A stretch of DNA of 64,000 nucleotides from Ptychodera flava. Its lineage: Eukaryota > Hemichordata > Enteropneusta > Ptychoderidae. The stretch is from assembly GCF_041260155.1 (NCBI RefSeq), contig NC_091929.1:24118080-24182079 (forward strand), given 5' to 3'. How positions within the stretch are numbered: position 1 is the first letter of the stretch; every line of letters begins with the position of its first letter. Below, one piece after another: positions 1 through 64,000 of this stretch. Both the position numbers and the translations under genes were made by a program. Under the pieces are notes generated by a model that saw only the letters and a list, made by a program, of their open reading frames with translations, had not been told where the DNA came from and searched no databases.

Positions 1-691
1 AGGTGTCACGTGAGGGCGCTCTGACCACAGCCCTGATAGTGAGCTACTGCTATGTATGTACATATATGTATGGGTGATTCCACTGTATATCACACACTGG
101 ATTGCTTATGAGATGGCTATTATCCTGTCAACTACCAGTTGATCAATTACTTGGCACATTGTGATAGATTCAAAACATCTACAAGTTTAAAATTCAACAA
201 ATTTGCATCCTCTTTTGAATAATGGGAATAAATGTTGATAAACTTTCACAGACATATGACATTATGGAAATTACTTGTGCGTGTTAACAGGGCAGGTTAC
301 AATATGTAAAGTCTCTCATTTCAGGAATAAAACAAGCCTAACAATGGGTCATATACAAATCAAGATGACTCACATGTTTTTATTCCCCACACTCTCAGAA
401 GACTGATAAACAATGGCTTCATGCAATCAGCGGGAGGAGAATTTGTCCAAGATTTCAGAGAAACTTTGCAGATATTTTCAAAAATTTTGGCATTTGCCAG
501 TGGCAAGCATGTGTGGTGCCACCGCAGGTGCAGATCTCTGTGGTATTAGCAAATATTCAACTTAAAATGATGGTAATTAGAAGATGAATGTAATGACAGT
601 AATGAGACGTGCATGGACAGTCAGAACTGAATTGAACATACCATAGACTGCAAGATTCAGCCCTATGTGGGTATTCTATCTGCTCTAATCC
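1..691. other. Gene-free left edge
   Basis: AT-rich sequence with no exon or gene that I can support. An open stretch at about 399-530 follows a cag and ends at a gtgcag, but it matches no family I know. The final nine bases (683-691, CTCTAATCC) are the left target-site duplication of the transposon that starts at 692. Confidence 0.5.
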
Positions 692-840
692 TAGCTGTGA
701 TATCGCAGCGGTACTTGTGGCGTATATCGAACGCGATCAGGTCATTTGGGTCATCGTCACAGTCCCGCTGCGAGCCAACGCATAGGCTTCGTTGGCAATT
801 TACTACGAGACCGACCGGTATCGTAGATTTAGCTCGCAAA
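692..840 (+). repeat. Left terminal inverted repeat of the Mutator-like element
   Basis: Inverted match to 3705-3849. It contains a small hairpin, CCAACG...CGTTGG (777-797). The complement strand stays open across the repeat in both copies, which may be chance. Confidence 0.85.
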
Positions 841-1034
841 ACAATAAAATAGATAAAGCATGCAATAAATAAAACCAGATATGAACTGAAAATGCTCACG
901 TGTTTCATTATATATTGCATTTATGTGCAAGTTTGAACCTTTGCTACATGCTTTGCTACATTTAAAGTGTTATGATCAACACAATGAATTTCACCACAGA
1001 TCAATTCTAAAGGTCATTAAGTATTCAAATATGT

Positions 1035-1430
1035 AATTAGCTGAAATAAAAATAATTAATTTCTTTGAGTACTGTCATTGTATCACAATATAGCATGTGT
1101 AATTAATTACCTTTGGTCAAGTCCTTCAAGCTCTATATGCCAAACCGTGAAAGCTTGTTAGCTATTTATGCAAATTATGAATTAGCTGACATGAAAATGC
1201 AAAATGACTTTCAATACTGTTATAACCTGGTATAATGATCAATGTACACAGCATGTTTCGCCAAATTTATCAAGTAAATGCCAGTATATATCCCTAATTT
1301 GGAAGGTTCATTAAATATGCATATTGGGAATTGGCTGAAAAAAATGTCAAATGACTTTCAATAATCTTGTATCATAGTATCTTTAATGTACATAGCAAGT
1401 TTTGCCAACTTTGGTCAAGTCAAAACAGAT
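1035..1430 (+). repeat. Three ~150-bp tandem units
   Basis: Units begin near 1035, 1181 and 1331. Each has an ATTAGCTGA/ATTGGCTGA start, and the second and third share ATGACTTTCAATA, a TGTACA(C/T)AGCA segment and a ...TCAAG end. They lie just inside the left end of the Mutator-like element, so they are subterminal repeats of that element. Confidence 0.55.
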
Positions 1431-2530
1431 AAATATCGCTAATAAATGCGGGATATCGGACCGCAGGCGGGCGAAGATTGCATTATAAGCGCGCCAACCC
1501 AAACTCACTGCATGGACATCACATTTACGAAATCGAAGTCCAAAGTCAACTACGTCATTGTTAGAATAAGAGAGGTTTTCCATCACACGGGAGCATACCA
1601 CCACAAATTTTGCACAGATGGCGTTGCACTGGCATCGAAATTTGTGCATGGGAGCATGGGAACGCGGGCAGTTTCCCTCGCTATGGGTAGGAAATGCATT
1701 GAGCAAGACACACTTCCGGGTTCGCAAGATCCCATTTACGGGGCGCTCAAATATAACTATTTGCTGTGATACATAGCAGAGGCGTATATGTTTGTGATGC
1801 TGAGAATAACATCAGTAAATAAATGACGGGTTTTAAAAGTTGACGTTTTTTGCGATGAAACAGACTTCTGAAGGTAGCTCGCTTGGGGAACACGTCATCC
1901 CGGCCGCTGTCCGCTTTGACCCCAGTAATTCACACTGGTTTTGGTCGGCCCCAGGTACCCAAGTCACTTCGACCCCGTCACACTTTTGCCTACATGTCCA
2001 CGGAGACGATTCAACATGTTCCACAACAAAGCCAAGACAAAATTTTTTTTTACTGTTTTTTCCATACAGTGCAGTATTTGTCAGTGACAAATTAATCTTT
2101 GCAATACATTTTTTTTGCGATGAGCTGGAAATTTGATTAATATCGAGTTAATGTACATAAATATTCCGTTATTTACTGGGACACGTTTATTTTCTCGATC
2201 CGCTATCTGCGGACTACGTGCTGAAGTACATTGACTGTTCATGTCAACGATCGTTTCTCCCTCTGCAGAGTTTCTGTATCCCGTTCAACAACGCTGTACC
2301 TCGATCACACGATAGTGACGCTATGTAGCTGTGCAGTATTGAAACTTATCATAAAATGGCCACCTCGTCTAACAGTAACACGTATTGTCGGGATTATCGT
2401 ACGGAAAAAGACTGCAAAAGTAAGACTTATGAATCTTCATCAGAATTGAACACATCATGATTGTACACGAGTATCAACCGTGAATGCACGTTGAGCTCGG
2501 CAGTTACACAAGCATGGTACGCTACATGCA

Positions 2531-2636
2531 TAGCCCTACGAGTATGGCGACAGTGTCCGGCTTTGGCTACGCCGCCTACCGGAGGTGGGAGGCGGCGTAG
2601 CCAAAGCCGGACACTCTCGTCATACTCGTAGGGCTA
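2531..2636. mobile_element. 106-bp foldback element with 10-bp target duplication
   Basis: Two 50-base arms, starting TAGCCCTACGAGTATG, pair almost perfectly around a 6-base loop at about 2581-2586. The ten bases GCTACATGCA occur directly on both sides (2521-2530 and 2637-2646). This is the signature of a tiny transposed hairpin (MITE-like). A 10-bp duplication fits Mutator-type integration, but the superfamily is an inference. It is nested in the 692-3849 element. Confidence 0.8.
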
Positions 2637-3305
2637 GCTACATGCACTGCCGCGATGCCGATCGTATGCATTCCAAGGCCTATCCCGGAATTTGTTTCAC
2701 AAACAACCTCAAAGGAGAGCAAACATACTTCTATGGACAATGACGAACACATTTCTTGGCGAAGCAAAATCAAAACAGTGCAGAAGTACATGAAGTAGGT
2801 CATGGCCTTGGACTCTGTGCACGAACCTGATTGGACACTTCAATACCTTTGACCCAAAGTTATTATTCATCAGCACTTCCATGCCATGAGGCTAGGTAGA
2901 GAACGTATGTACTCATTTCTGGCGATCGAGCAGCGAGGGAAACAATCAATTACCAAGGATAAAGCTAATTTGCTAAACGATATTTTATCTTGAATAGTGA
3001 GTTGAATGAGTAATAAAATATCATATTTTTAATGTTCAATACGAGGTTGAAACACGGAGGGACCGTGGTTGAAACCAGAGCTATCCAGCTGTAGCCAACC
3101 TGGACAAGCACATTTCACAGCGCCCTCAAACAGTCGATTGTTTTCACTTGTCATACGCGGCGTAACAGAAAAATTAAAACTTTCATAACTTCATTAATAT
3201 CCAAGCCACGCCCACCAAAACCTTTTCAGTTCTAGCCATTTGAATTCTGAAGATGTCTACCAAATTTGACTGAAATACGTTCAGCTGTTTTTGAGAAAAT
3301 GGACC

Positions 3306-3377
3306 AACAGACAGACAGACAGACACACAGACAGACAGACATCGCTGCGACATATGCTCACGTGTTCACACGTGAGC
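3306..3377. repeat. (CAGA)n microsatellite followed by a 9-bp-arm hairpin
   Basis: The CAGA repeat at 3306-3341 is followed by GCTCACGTG TTCA CACGTGAGC at 3356-3377. The preceding text (from about 3180, with a GAAATACGTTCAGCTGTTTTTGAG segment) has the look of the 3' end of an interspersed repeat with a short-repeat tail. Confidence 0.65.
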
Positions 3378-3704
3378 AAATTATACCTACTGTATCACTA
3401 TCTAAGACTCATCTTCTACTCTTGCAAACGAGCCCGACCGTGACATGTATTTTCGACCGTTTTTCGGTGAGTCATCGATGGTTCCTGCTTGAATTTGAAC
3501 TTTGATCTCCAACGTATTCAGTGCATTGTACGCGCGATCGAGCAAACATCGTAGAAACCGTCAACGGCTCAGGGGAAAATGGTCGAAAATACGTGTTCTC
3601 ATCTTCAAGGAAGTTAGCAGGCGTACAGAATGAGTCTCAGATAGTCAATGCTAAAGATGATACAAGTTTATTTATTCAAAGGCTAATATAGTTCATTATT
3701 TTGC

Positions 3705-3849
3705 AAGCTAAATCTACGATACCGGTCGGCTCTCGTGGAAAACTGCCAACGAAGCCTATGCGTTGGCTCGCAGCGGGACTGTGGCGATGACCTCAATGAC
3801 CCGAGCGTGTTCGATATACGCCGCAAGTACCGCTGCGATATCACAGCTA
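3705..3849 (-). repeat. Right terminal inverted repeat of the Mutator-like element
   Basis: Reverse complement of 692-840 with scattered substitutions. It abuts the right target-site duplication CTCTAATCC (3850-3858). The next bases form a 22-bp perfect palindrome centred on ACATGT (3853-3874). Confidence 0.85.
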
Positions 3850-3858
3850 CTCTAATCC

Positions 3859-4277
3859 TAACATGTTAGGATTATCGTTGTCGGAGCAGCTTTACAAGAA
3901 TGACTCTTTCAGTCTAGCTTAATCCTTGTTGAGTCTAGAATGACTTCAAAAATTGGTTTTAATTTTGACCCTACTGCTGCAGGAGTTGCAGTTGGAGTTT
4001 GTATCGTAAGATTAGGATACCCTTACTTTTAGTCTAGCATCTCTTGCCTTATTTTGGAGGCTTTTAGTAATCGGCACAATCTGTGCAATATTGTGTATTG
4101 CACCACAGATTGCGCCAATTACTAAAAGCCAATTTTGGACTCTCTGCTAACCAAGATTTTAGAATCATGCATTTAGTTAGCCAGAGAAATTCTAGACTTC
4201 ATAATTTGGTTCCATGATCTAGTCATGATTCATATATTTGAAGGCAAATGTGATGTTAGTTGTTTGACATTAAAGTC
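3859..4277. other. Intergenic, downstream of ALKBH4
   Basis: This stretch holds the 72-bp hairpin above and no other recognisable feature. It should contain the 3' UTR of the minus-strand ALKBH4 gene, but I see no clear AATAAA on that strand near the stop. Confidence 0.4.
4059..4130. mobile_element. 72-bp foldback element
   Basis: Arms 4059-4085 and 4104-4130, beginning GGCTTTTAGTAAT, are reverse complements with about two mismatches around an 18-base loop. ATTTTGGA occurs directly on both sides (4051-4058 and 4132-4139), an 8-bp duplication with one extra base on the right. An 8-bp duplication would suit a hAT-type transposase; this is an inference. Confidence 0.65.
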
Positions 4278-5103
4278 TCAAAGTACAACACTGCCTGTGA
4301 AATTTCTTGCAATTTCTATGAGCGTATTGCCAACATCAGCTCTTGGTCCACCTCGACTAAACTCGGTAGAGAGTTCTCTGAAAGTGATAGCGATACGTCT
4401 TGATGTTATGGCTTCCCTATGGATAGCGTGCAACCACTCGAATCGAGCTGGTCCGTACAGAACAAGAAAAGATCTCCGGGGAAGAGGAATATCCACACAG
4501 AAATCCAGACCTGGTTTCGTCATGGTGAGGTAAGTATCAGACAACAGGTTCAGTGTTACAAGTCTTTCACCCCACAACCAAAAATCATCGAAATGCGCAT
4601 CAATGGACGATCCCCTCTCGGGATCATAGTCTAGATTACACTGTTCAACAACTTCGAAGTCTTCAACACAATCGTGTTGAACCATTCGATTCAGAATGAG
4701 TTCACTGAAAGCTGGCAATCCACAGAATGTTGAATGATTTACTTTCTGTTTCTTGAAGTTCACTTTGGGTCCGTAATCCTGTTTCCTACGACCAGACTGA
4801 GAATCTTTCCACTGGCTTTTGTCCATCTCTTTGACTATGTCCGCTTCCTCTGCTTCGGAGACAAACTTTTCAAGGATGCAAACACCGGGAAAGTCGATGC
4901 AATCTGTGTCATTTGAGGTCACATGTGTGTCGTGCATCTGATCGGTCCACGCTTTATTGCACAACCTACAGAAGTATTTCACCGATGACGGTTTCTCATA
5001 GCGAGACACAACATTTCCGCGATTACGTTTGTGTCGACAGATTTTCACAAACCAGACACGTACGGACACCCTTACATCCACAAGTTCGCTGAACAGTCTC
5101 CAT
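4278..5103 (-). CDS. ALKBH4: ALKBH4, alpha-ketoglutarate-dependent dioxygenase, with one apparent frameshift
   Basis: This is a single-exon gene for an AlkB-family Fe(II)/2-oxoglutarate dioxygenase; ALKBH4 is known to demethylate actin and has been reported to act on DNA adenine methylation. The frame starting at 5081 contains SQSGRRKQDYGPKVNF, VEQCNLDYDPERGSSIDAHF, WLWGERLVTLNLLS and RRIAITFREL. Likely iron ligands are the H and D of AHFD (residues 163 and 165 in that frame) and the H of LHAI (218); R229 and R235 fit the 2-oxoglutarate site. The conserved N-terminal cysteine motif CGCKGVRTCLVCE is in a different frame, starting at ATG 5103 (METVQRT...). The two frames join if one A is removed from the AAAA run at 5042-5045. 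Length then matches the family (about 275 residues). The break may be an assembly error or a true lesion. Family assignment is secure; intactness is not. Confidence 0.9.
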
Positions 5104-5626
5104 GTCGAAAGAAGTACATGAATTTGGACGATCTTGTAAAGTTGATGTCAACGATACGGCAGTGTCCTGCTGCAGCTCAGCGCAGTGATCCCGGAAGTTG
5201 TGAGACTAGTCAGCCTGATCAAAATGATAGATCGAGGCTCCCTAGGCTTGTCGACGGACATCCTTGCAGAGCCAACATCGTTCTGCAGCTGCCCCGTCAC
5301 AACATGGATGTGTAACCACTCTCTTTTGTTTGTACCCGTGAAATTAAAATCGTTGACGTTTAGTATTTTAACTCGTTTTAGTGCACGATCACATGGTGGA
5401 CGCAAAACGCGAATATTGTCAACATCACAGTCGAACAGCAGACTGTCGAGCACAACTTCCGGTCGGAGTCCTGAACGAGCCGCCCAACTTGTGAACATGA
5501 TCACGATGATATGAGTTCCGTTAATGTGATGAGACACGTCATCATAAAGTAAGACGTTGGATCAAAGTTGTGGAGTGACCGTGGAAGAACAGATCGCGAC
5601 CATAGCTCTTCATTTCTATCGTAGCA
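5104..5626. promoter_or_regulatory. Shared head-to-head promoter region (inferred)
   Basis: ALKBH4 starts leftward at 5103 and the phosphatase starts rightward at 5627, leaving 523 bp. The stretch is richer in CpG than its surroundings and has no TATA box that I can see. A bidirectional promoter is inferred from the layout only. A 129-codon open frame on the minus strand (5148-5537) overlaps it but matches nothing I know. Confidence 0.45.
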
Positions 5627-59515
<53,889 letters not shown>

Positions 59516-60725
59516 CAGTATCCAGTAGTTCATAGACAATTTAGGCGTGAAAGTGCCATGTTGGACAGACTGTGAGCTGTGATTACGCTTGGTGAATATT
59601 TGTCCCTTGGTAAAGTAACCCGAGAGAGGACACTTTTTTGACTAGGCCCCCGAGACCTATCATTAAGTCTGCATTAGTGCATGCACTGTTCCACAGCCAG
59701 TGGAAATATATACTACTCCCCCTGTTCCTGCTCTGGATACTTCTTGTCAGGAGAGAGAGCTACTTTATTTTCTTCTCGAAGAATTCGGAAAGCGAGTGAG
59801 CTGTATGAAGGATGTGTGACATGCAGACGTCAGATGTTACTGCCTTAAAGATAACAGAGAATGCGGTGCATTCGACAAGCAGTGGTAAGTATTCTTGTTA
59901 TTTCGAATCATCCCGTGGACCATGAGAGTCACCTGTCAGTTCAGTTATGGTGATACAGCAAGTTTGCTCTCCAGTTTCCTAGCCCCAAGGTATTTTGACA
60001 GTCACCCACTAAAGGGTTTTCTCTTACACTAGGAATTTCACGTTTCCGCGCATTATATTTATGTAACATACTAAATTTCTTGTCTCAGTTCATGGGTGAC
60101 ACCAGGAAATTTTAAAATATTTCTCACTCGATTCACTGGATTTAAATAGTGTAAAAGTGAGAGGGTATAGTGGTGCTTGGTGTGAGAACCATCAAAACAC
60201 ATTCATGGCAAACAAACTCATTCTGTTTGACCTCACACCCCCTTCCCCCTTTCTCTAAATGGTCGTTTTGAAGTTCAAAAATCAGACAGTGTAATCATGA
60301 TTTGAATTTCTTTCAAACAAAATATGTCACTTGAGTAGAGTTTTGGATGTTTACACTGCTAACAGGTTTTTCAACAGCAAAACTTTCCAAATTGTAATGG
60401 TAATTGAGTATTATGCATGCCGGTTATCGATTGTGTAACCATGGCGTACAGTTAGGGTGCATCTTTGCATAATTCATGATAATTGTCAAAGTACAGCTAA
60501 AACTTCACCCTCTAAATGCACTAAGTTCTGTTTGTGATGTACATGTTTTAATTATTCACAAAACTCTAACCTAATTTCAGTCACTATCCTACCAAGAAAA
60601 ATTTCTTTTGTATCCTACTATCAGCCAGTTTTTTCCTAAGGATTACCAAGTGTACAGTTCCTGCCATGATTAATTTTCCCTGTATTGGATGGTCTTGATT
60701 CCAGGGCATTTTTAATGTATTCATT

Positions 60726-60790
60726 CCTGTTCCCTGTAAACAGGTCCACACTCATCATTGATAATTTGTATTAAATCATTGGGTTCAAAT
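60726..60790 (+). repeat. Family H repeat copy, partial
   Basis: TGTAAACAGGTCCACACTCA and CATTGATAA match; the rest diverges. Confidence 0.45.
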
Positions 60791-63039
60791 TTGATATATT
60801 GTGTCGACGAGCACTGAGTGAGACATTCCTGTCAGGCTGGCACCTCTGTCCCTCACATCATTATGGTCCCTAGGTACATACGTCGCCATTTATATTTTCC
60901 AAAACAACAATATTTGAACAGACTTTTGGCTCAAACGGAACAAAGTTCAAAACTAGAACACCTTTATAGTGTTCACAAGCCATACTTCCACGTTGAATTC
61001 CAAAAGATTGAATATTTTCTGTCAGGATTTATGTGTTCTCTGGTTTGTGTACATTTGGTAATTGAGGATCCACAATGTCTTCAATGGTACATTACTGTGT
61101 TACTAGACTAAAGGGAAGGCAGCTGAGCCCCCACATGGTGTGTTTATTTATGCCCCCTAACCTGAACATGGTGGGCACAGCAGAGATCATTCGTGATCAT
61201 CATCATTGTTGGAAGTGCTTACTTCCTGCAAATACAATACACCTGTGTGATTGGACAAGATGCTATGCTTTCTTGAAGATTCCGCAAGCTTCAAGCGAAT
61301 CAGAACCTACTGTAGTTTACTTAAGACTGGTTATTGTTGTAGCTGTGGCACGATTATGCCTGCCAGCGTACAGACTGATATTCCTGGAAAAATCCACTCA
61401 TCAACCAACTAGAATATCATGGAATGAATAGCATACGTAACGACATGTATTTGTGATAATTGAATTTATAACATATATTTATCAAAGAGAAGAGACTACA
61501 GTCGTGGGGAAAACGTTATTACACCTTCTGTAAATGAGGGTAATTTTTGAACAGTGTTTCTGAAAGATTCTGCAAAAAAATTACAAAATATGCCAATATG
61601 CCAGAACCCCCTCCCGTCCAAAATTTTTCAAGTTTGATATCTCTCATATACCGGTAGATGACGGTGCCCTATGATGATCAAAGGTATTAAGCATCCATTG
61701 AAAAATTGGGGCAATGTATTCCCCCGAGATATTCAGCAATCTTTTTGCAAGCAGTGACGTTAATGAGAAATTGCATGTAACTGAATCATCGTGCCGAAAG
61801 CAAAAGGGACTTGCTGAGCTTTACATAAAATACAAAAAAACAAAAACAAGTCGCTTCAGACTGCACATCGGAGTCTTCAAGGTTGTACAGACATCCAGTG
61901 TAGATGTTCAAATTGTGGTATTGCTGATTTTTATGAGACAAATTTCAAGTCGTTTGGATTCAATTGAAATTGTGATATTTGAAAAGTACATTTATATCTG
62001 TAAGTCCCTATAAAGACTGCGAAAAAGAGATATTGAAAATTGAATTAGTTTTCTGTGAAAAGTATGCACCATTCATGTTTTTATGCCCAGTGTAAATTTG
62101 GATATTCAAAACTTACATATTGTTCGGCTGCAAAAATTGTACATGTATATAGAATTGGAGGCACTCTTAAAAAGTCAACAAATATCTTTTCCTCTATGAA
62201 GCAAGCTATGTTTACAAGTTTAATGCTTTTCTTGATATGATCAGTTACTTTGAAAAATCATAAACATATTTTTTGAATGTACAATACGGTATATACAGGG
62301 TTTCTTGCATCAGTGTTTGAATTGTGTGTATTCATCGTTATGGAAAATCTTTCCCATGGTAGATGGTGTGTACACACATGGCTTATTCCTTGTGAGGAAT
62401 CTGAACACATTCAGTGATGGATAGTATACAAGGATGTTGCTCTAGACTCGGAGTGAGCCAACTGTGAGTTGCATGATCGAGTTGAGCTACATGTACGGTG
62501 TTATACAGTAGTGGAACGATATAATAGTTGAATGTCCATGACACCAAAAATAGATTGCCTTCAACAATGAAGAGATCTGCTCTTCACAAAAGAGTGGAAT
62601 TCCAGGGGTATTAAAACTGAATTTCTACAGACTGGCAAGCTTGTGTAATCCATTTCAACAACAGCTGTGGTGTGGCAGATAGTATGGTATCTATCTATAC
62701 GTCCCTGTCAACAGTTAACTAATGAGTGCAGTTTCTACCGTATTTCTTCACTATCAACAGCAGTTTGGACACAAAACAACAGATAGGTACTAGACTAATG
62801 CTCTGGGTAGTGAAAGTGACATTCTCAGACCAGTAAAATTGCACCCACTGAGGTGTGCCCTTGACAACAAAACTGAGCTCTCGTAGACCACATTAGGAAA
62901 ACAATGTATCCCTGAAAGCAACTAGGCTGCCCTTGAAAGTAAAAAGACAAGGTACATGAGTCTGATATAAAACCGTATGGGGCTCACAGAAATTGTATGC
63001 CTTGATCTGTGGCCAGGCTGGCATCAGTCAAAATTTTAA

Positions 63040-63127
63040 CTTGTTCACCCCTCAATTCTCAGTAAACAGGTCCACACTCGCCATTGATAATGATGGGTTT
63101 GGACCAAACCATGGTGGTGAAAGGGTG
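63040..63127 (+). repeat. Family H repeat copy
   Basis: CTTGTTCACCCCTCAATTCT, AAACAGGTCCACACTCGCCA and ACCATGGTGGTGAAAGGGTG match the family. Confidence 0.75.
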
Positions 63128-63375
63128 AAAGACAAGTGACAGCTGAAAGAAAAACTTGGCTCAGGTCCAAACTAACCAGTCCAGCAGCTACAGTGTTGTT
63201 GACCTTGGTGTTCTATTTTCAAACAATTGCAACAATGATAAAGAAAAGTATTATTTCAGTGAGGAATTTTTATTTTATTATCTATACATTCAGTTCTTCA
63301 ATTTCCTATTTTTCGTATAGTGTTCAGTATATTATATGGTGCCATCGCCAACAACATTCAGCAATATGCTGTTAA

Positions 63376-63697
63376 GATAGAACACGCCTCAAATTTCTAC
63401 AATTCTTTTCTGATCTACCACTTGTTGGGGCTTAAGGTAGCACTTGTAGAAAGAAATACTTTCACCGTCTTAGTTCTTTGAAAATCAAAAATTTCATTTC
63501 CCACGATAGAGTTAACACAAGGATGGCGGCCATTTTGACTTCCAAATAGCGCAAAATGTTGGTAATTGTTTCACTTGTTCCAAACTTCGCACAATGACCC
63601 CAATATTATTGTTGATTTGATAAGAGAATGGATGACAGATTCATTGAGGAAAGTTTGAGCAAAAGTTTCAGTCTTTCACTTTTGAGGCGCATTTACC
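63376..63697 (+). mobile_element. TTAA MITE, family B (322 bp)
   Basis: TTAA at 63372-63375; starts GATAGAACACGCCTC and ends GAGGCGCATTTACC followed by TTCA. Contains GGATGGCGGCCATTTTGACT. Confidence 0.75.
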
Positions 63698-64000
63698 TTC
63701 AACTGCTCCACAGGTATGAAGTTGCCTTTTAAAGATTAATGACTGCGCTCACGTATGAAACTCAACCTGTAGAGTATTGACAAGGTGGAATGGTTGTAAC
63801 AGTGCATAGAGATGATAGCAAACCAACCTTGATCATTGATTCTCTATACACTGCTTTTTTCATTCAGATTGGCCTAAACAAACTTTGCCCCAGGGTACAG
63901 CTTTACAACAATCTCTCCCTTTGAAAATGGCTTAAACATTTCAAAGGGATTTGAATATTCTACAGTAGCCAATTAATTAAGAAATCAATCTCCTGTAAGT

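Larger units (their letters stand above)
692..3849. mobile_element. Mutator-like non-autonomous DNA transposon, 3.16 kb
   Basis: The first ~149 bases (692-840) are repeated in inverted orientation at 3705-3849. Both ends start TAGCTGTGATATCGCAGCGG and are about 90% identical. The flanks carry the same nine bases, CTCTAATCC, at 683-691 and 3850-3858, a target-site duplication. Long TIRs plus a 9-bp duplication are typical of the Mutator (MULE) superfamily, so that assignment is an inference from structure. No transposase is visible, so the element would need help in trans. Inside are ~150-bp subterminal tandem units (about 1035-1430), a GC-richer segment at about 1450-2060, a nested 106-bp hairpin element (2531-2636) and a (CAGA)n tail (3306-3341). 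Confidence 0.8.
59516..64000. other. Downstream of the phosphatase, no recognised gene
   Basis: Holds the 3' flank of the long isoform, family H copies and a family B element. A donor-like gtaagt at 59885 follows a short open frame from ATG 59832 (MQTSDVTALKITENAV), which might be a spliced 3' UTR or a first exon of another gene. The open frames at 60818-61111 and 61075-61431 match nothing I know. Confidence 0.4.

Noticed and set aside
1383..2136. Several 85-114-codon open frames inside the Mutator-like element
   Set aside because: Overlapping frames on both strands with no recognised domain; no transposase motif.
5148..5537. 129-codon minus-strand open frame between the two genes
   Set aside because: No family resemblance. 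It fills the presumed shared promoter, and the opposite strand is also open there.

Overview
The window reads as nuclear DNA of an invertebrate animal. It is AT-rich, its genes have GT-AG introns, intergenic and intronic DNA is packed with short DNA transposons, and microsatellites are frequent. The two protein genes I can read are animal families (ALKBH4 and a receptor-class tyrosine phosphatase). The repeat style suggests a marine invertebrate, but I cannot name the species from sequence alone.

Layout. Positions 692-3849 are a non-autonomous, Mutator-like transposon with about 150-bp terminal inverted repeats and a 9-bp target duplication. A near-intact single-exon ALKBH4 (2-oxoglutarate/iron dioxygenase) lies on the minus strand at 4278-5103 and carries one apparent 1-base frameshift. 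About 520 bp away, head to head, a tyrosine phosphatase gene starts on the plus strand at 5627. Its ten core and tail exons run to 59515. Every exon junction was phase-checked, and together they give a complete catalytic domain with [19 protein letters not shown] and Q-loop motifs. The N-terminus is only about 34 residues long with a hydrophobic stretch, with no fibronectin ectodomain visible. After the last catalytic exon (19428-19530) the gene has two possible ends: a short terminal exon at 21322-21389, or two exons 37 kb away (56474-56595 and 59432-59515).

The long introns are a museum of transposons flanked by TTAA. At least five families are visible: about 180 bp beginning AGGTATAC; about 340 bp beginning GGTAGAAT; about 330 bp beginning AGGGCCAGT; about 215 bp beginning CCCTTTG; and a 682-bp long-TIR element beginning GGTAGCTAC. 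There is also a 2,980-bp composite at 15962-18941. The most striking structure is a 4.8-kb imperfect palindrome at 40532-45364. Its two arms differ by TTAA insertions, so one arm preserves the empty site of the other. A solo LTR sits at 48054-48639. The last 4.5 kb holds no recognised gene.

The two genes are not obviously linked in function. Their head-to-head arrangement suggests a shared promoter region at 5104-5626. No bacterial operon, CRISPR, rRNA or tRNA gene was recognised.
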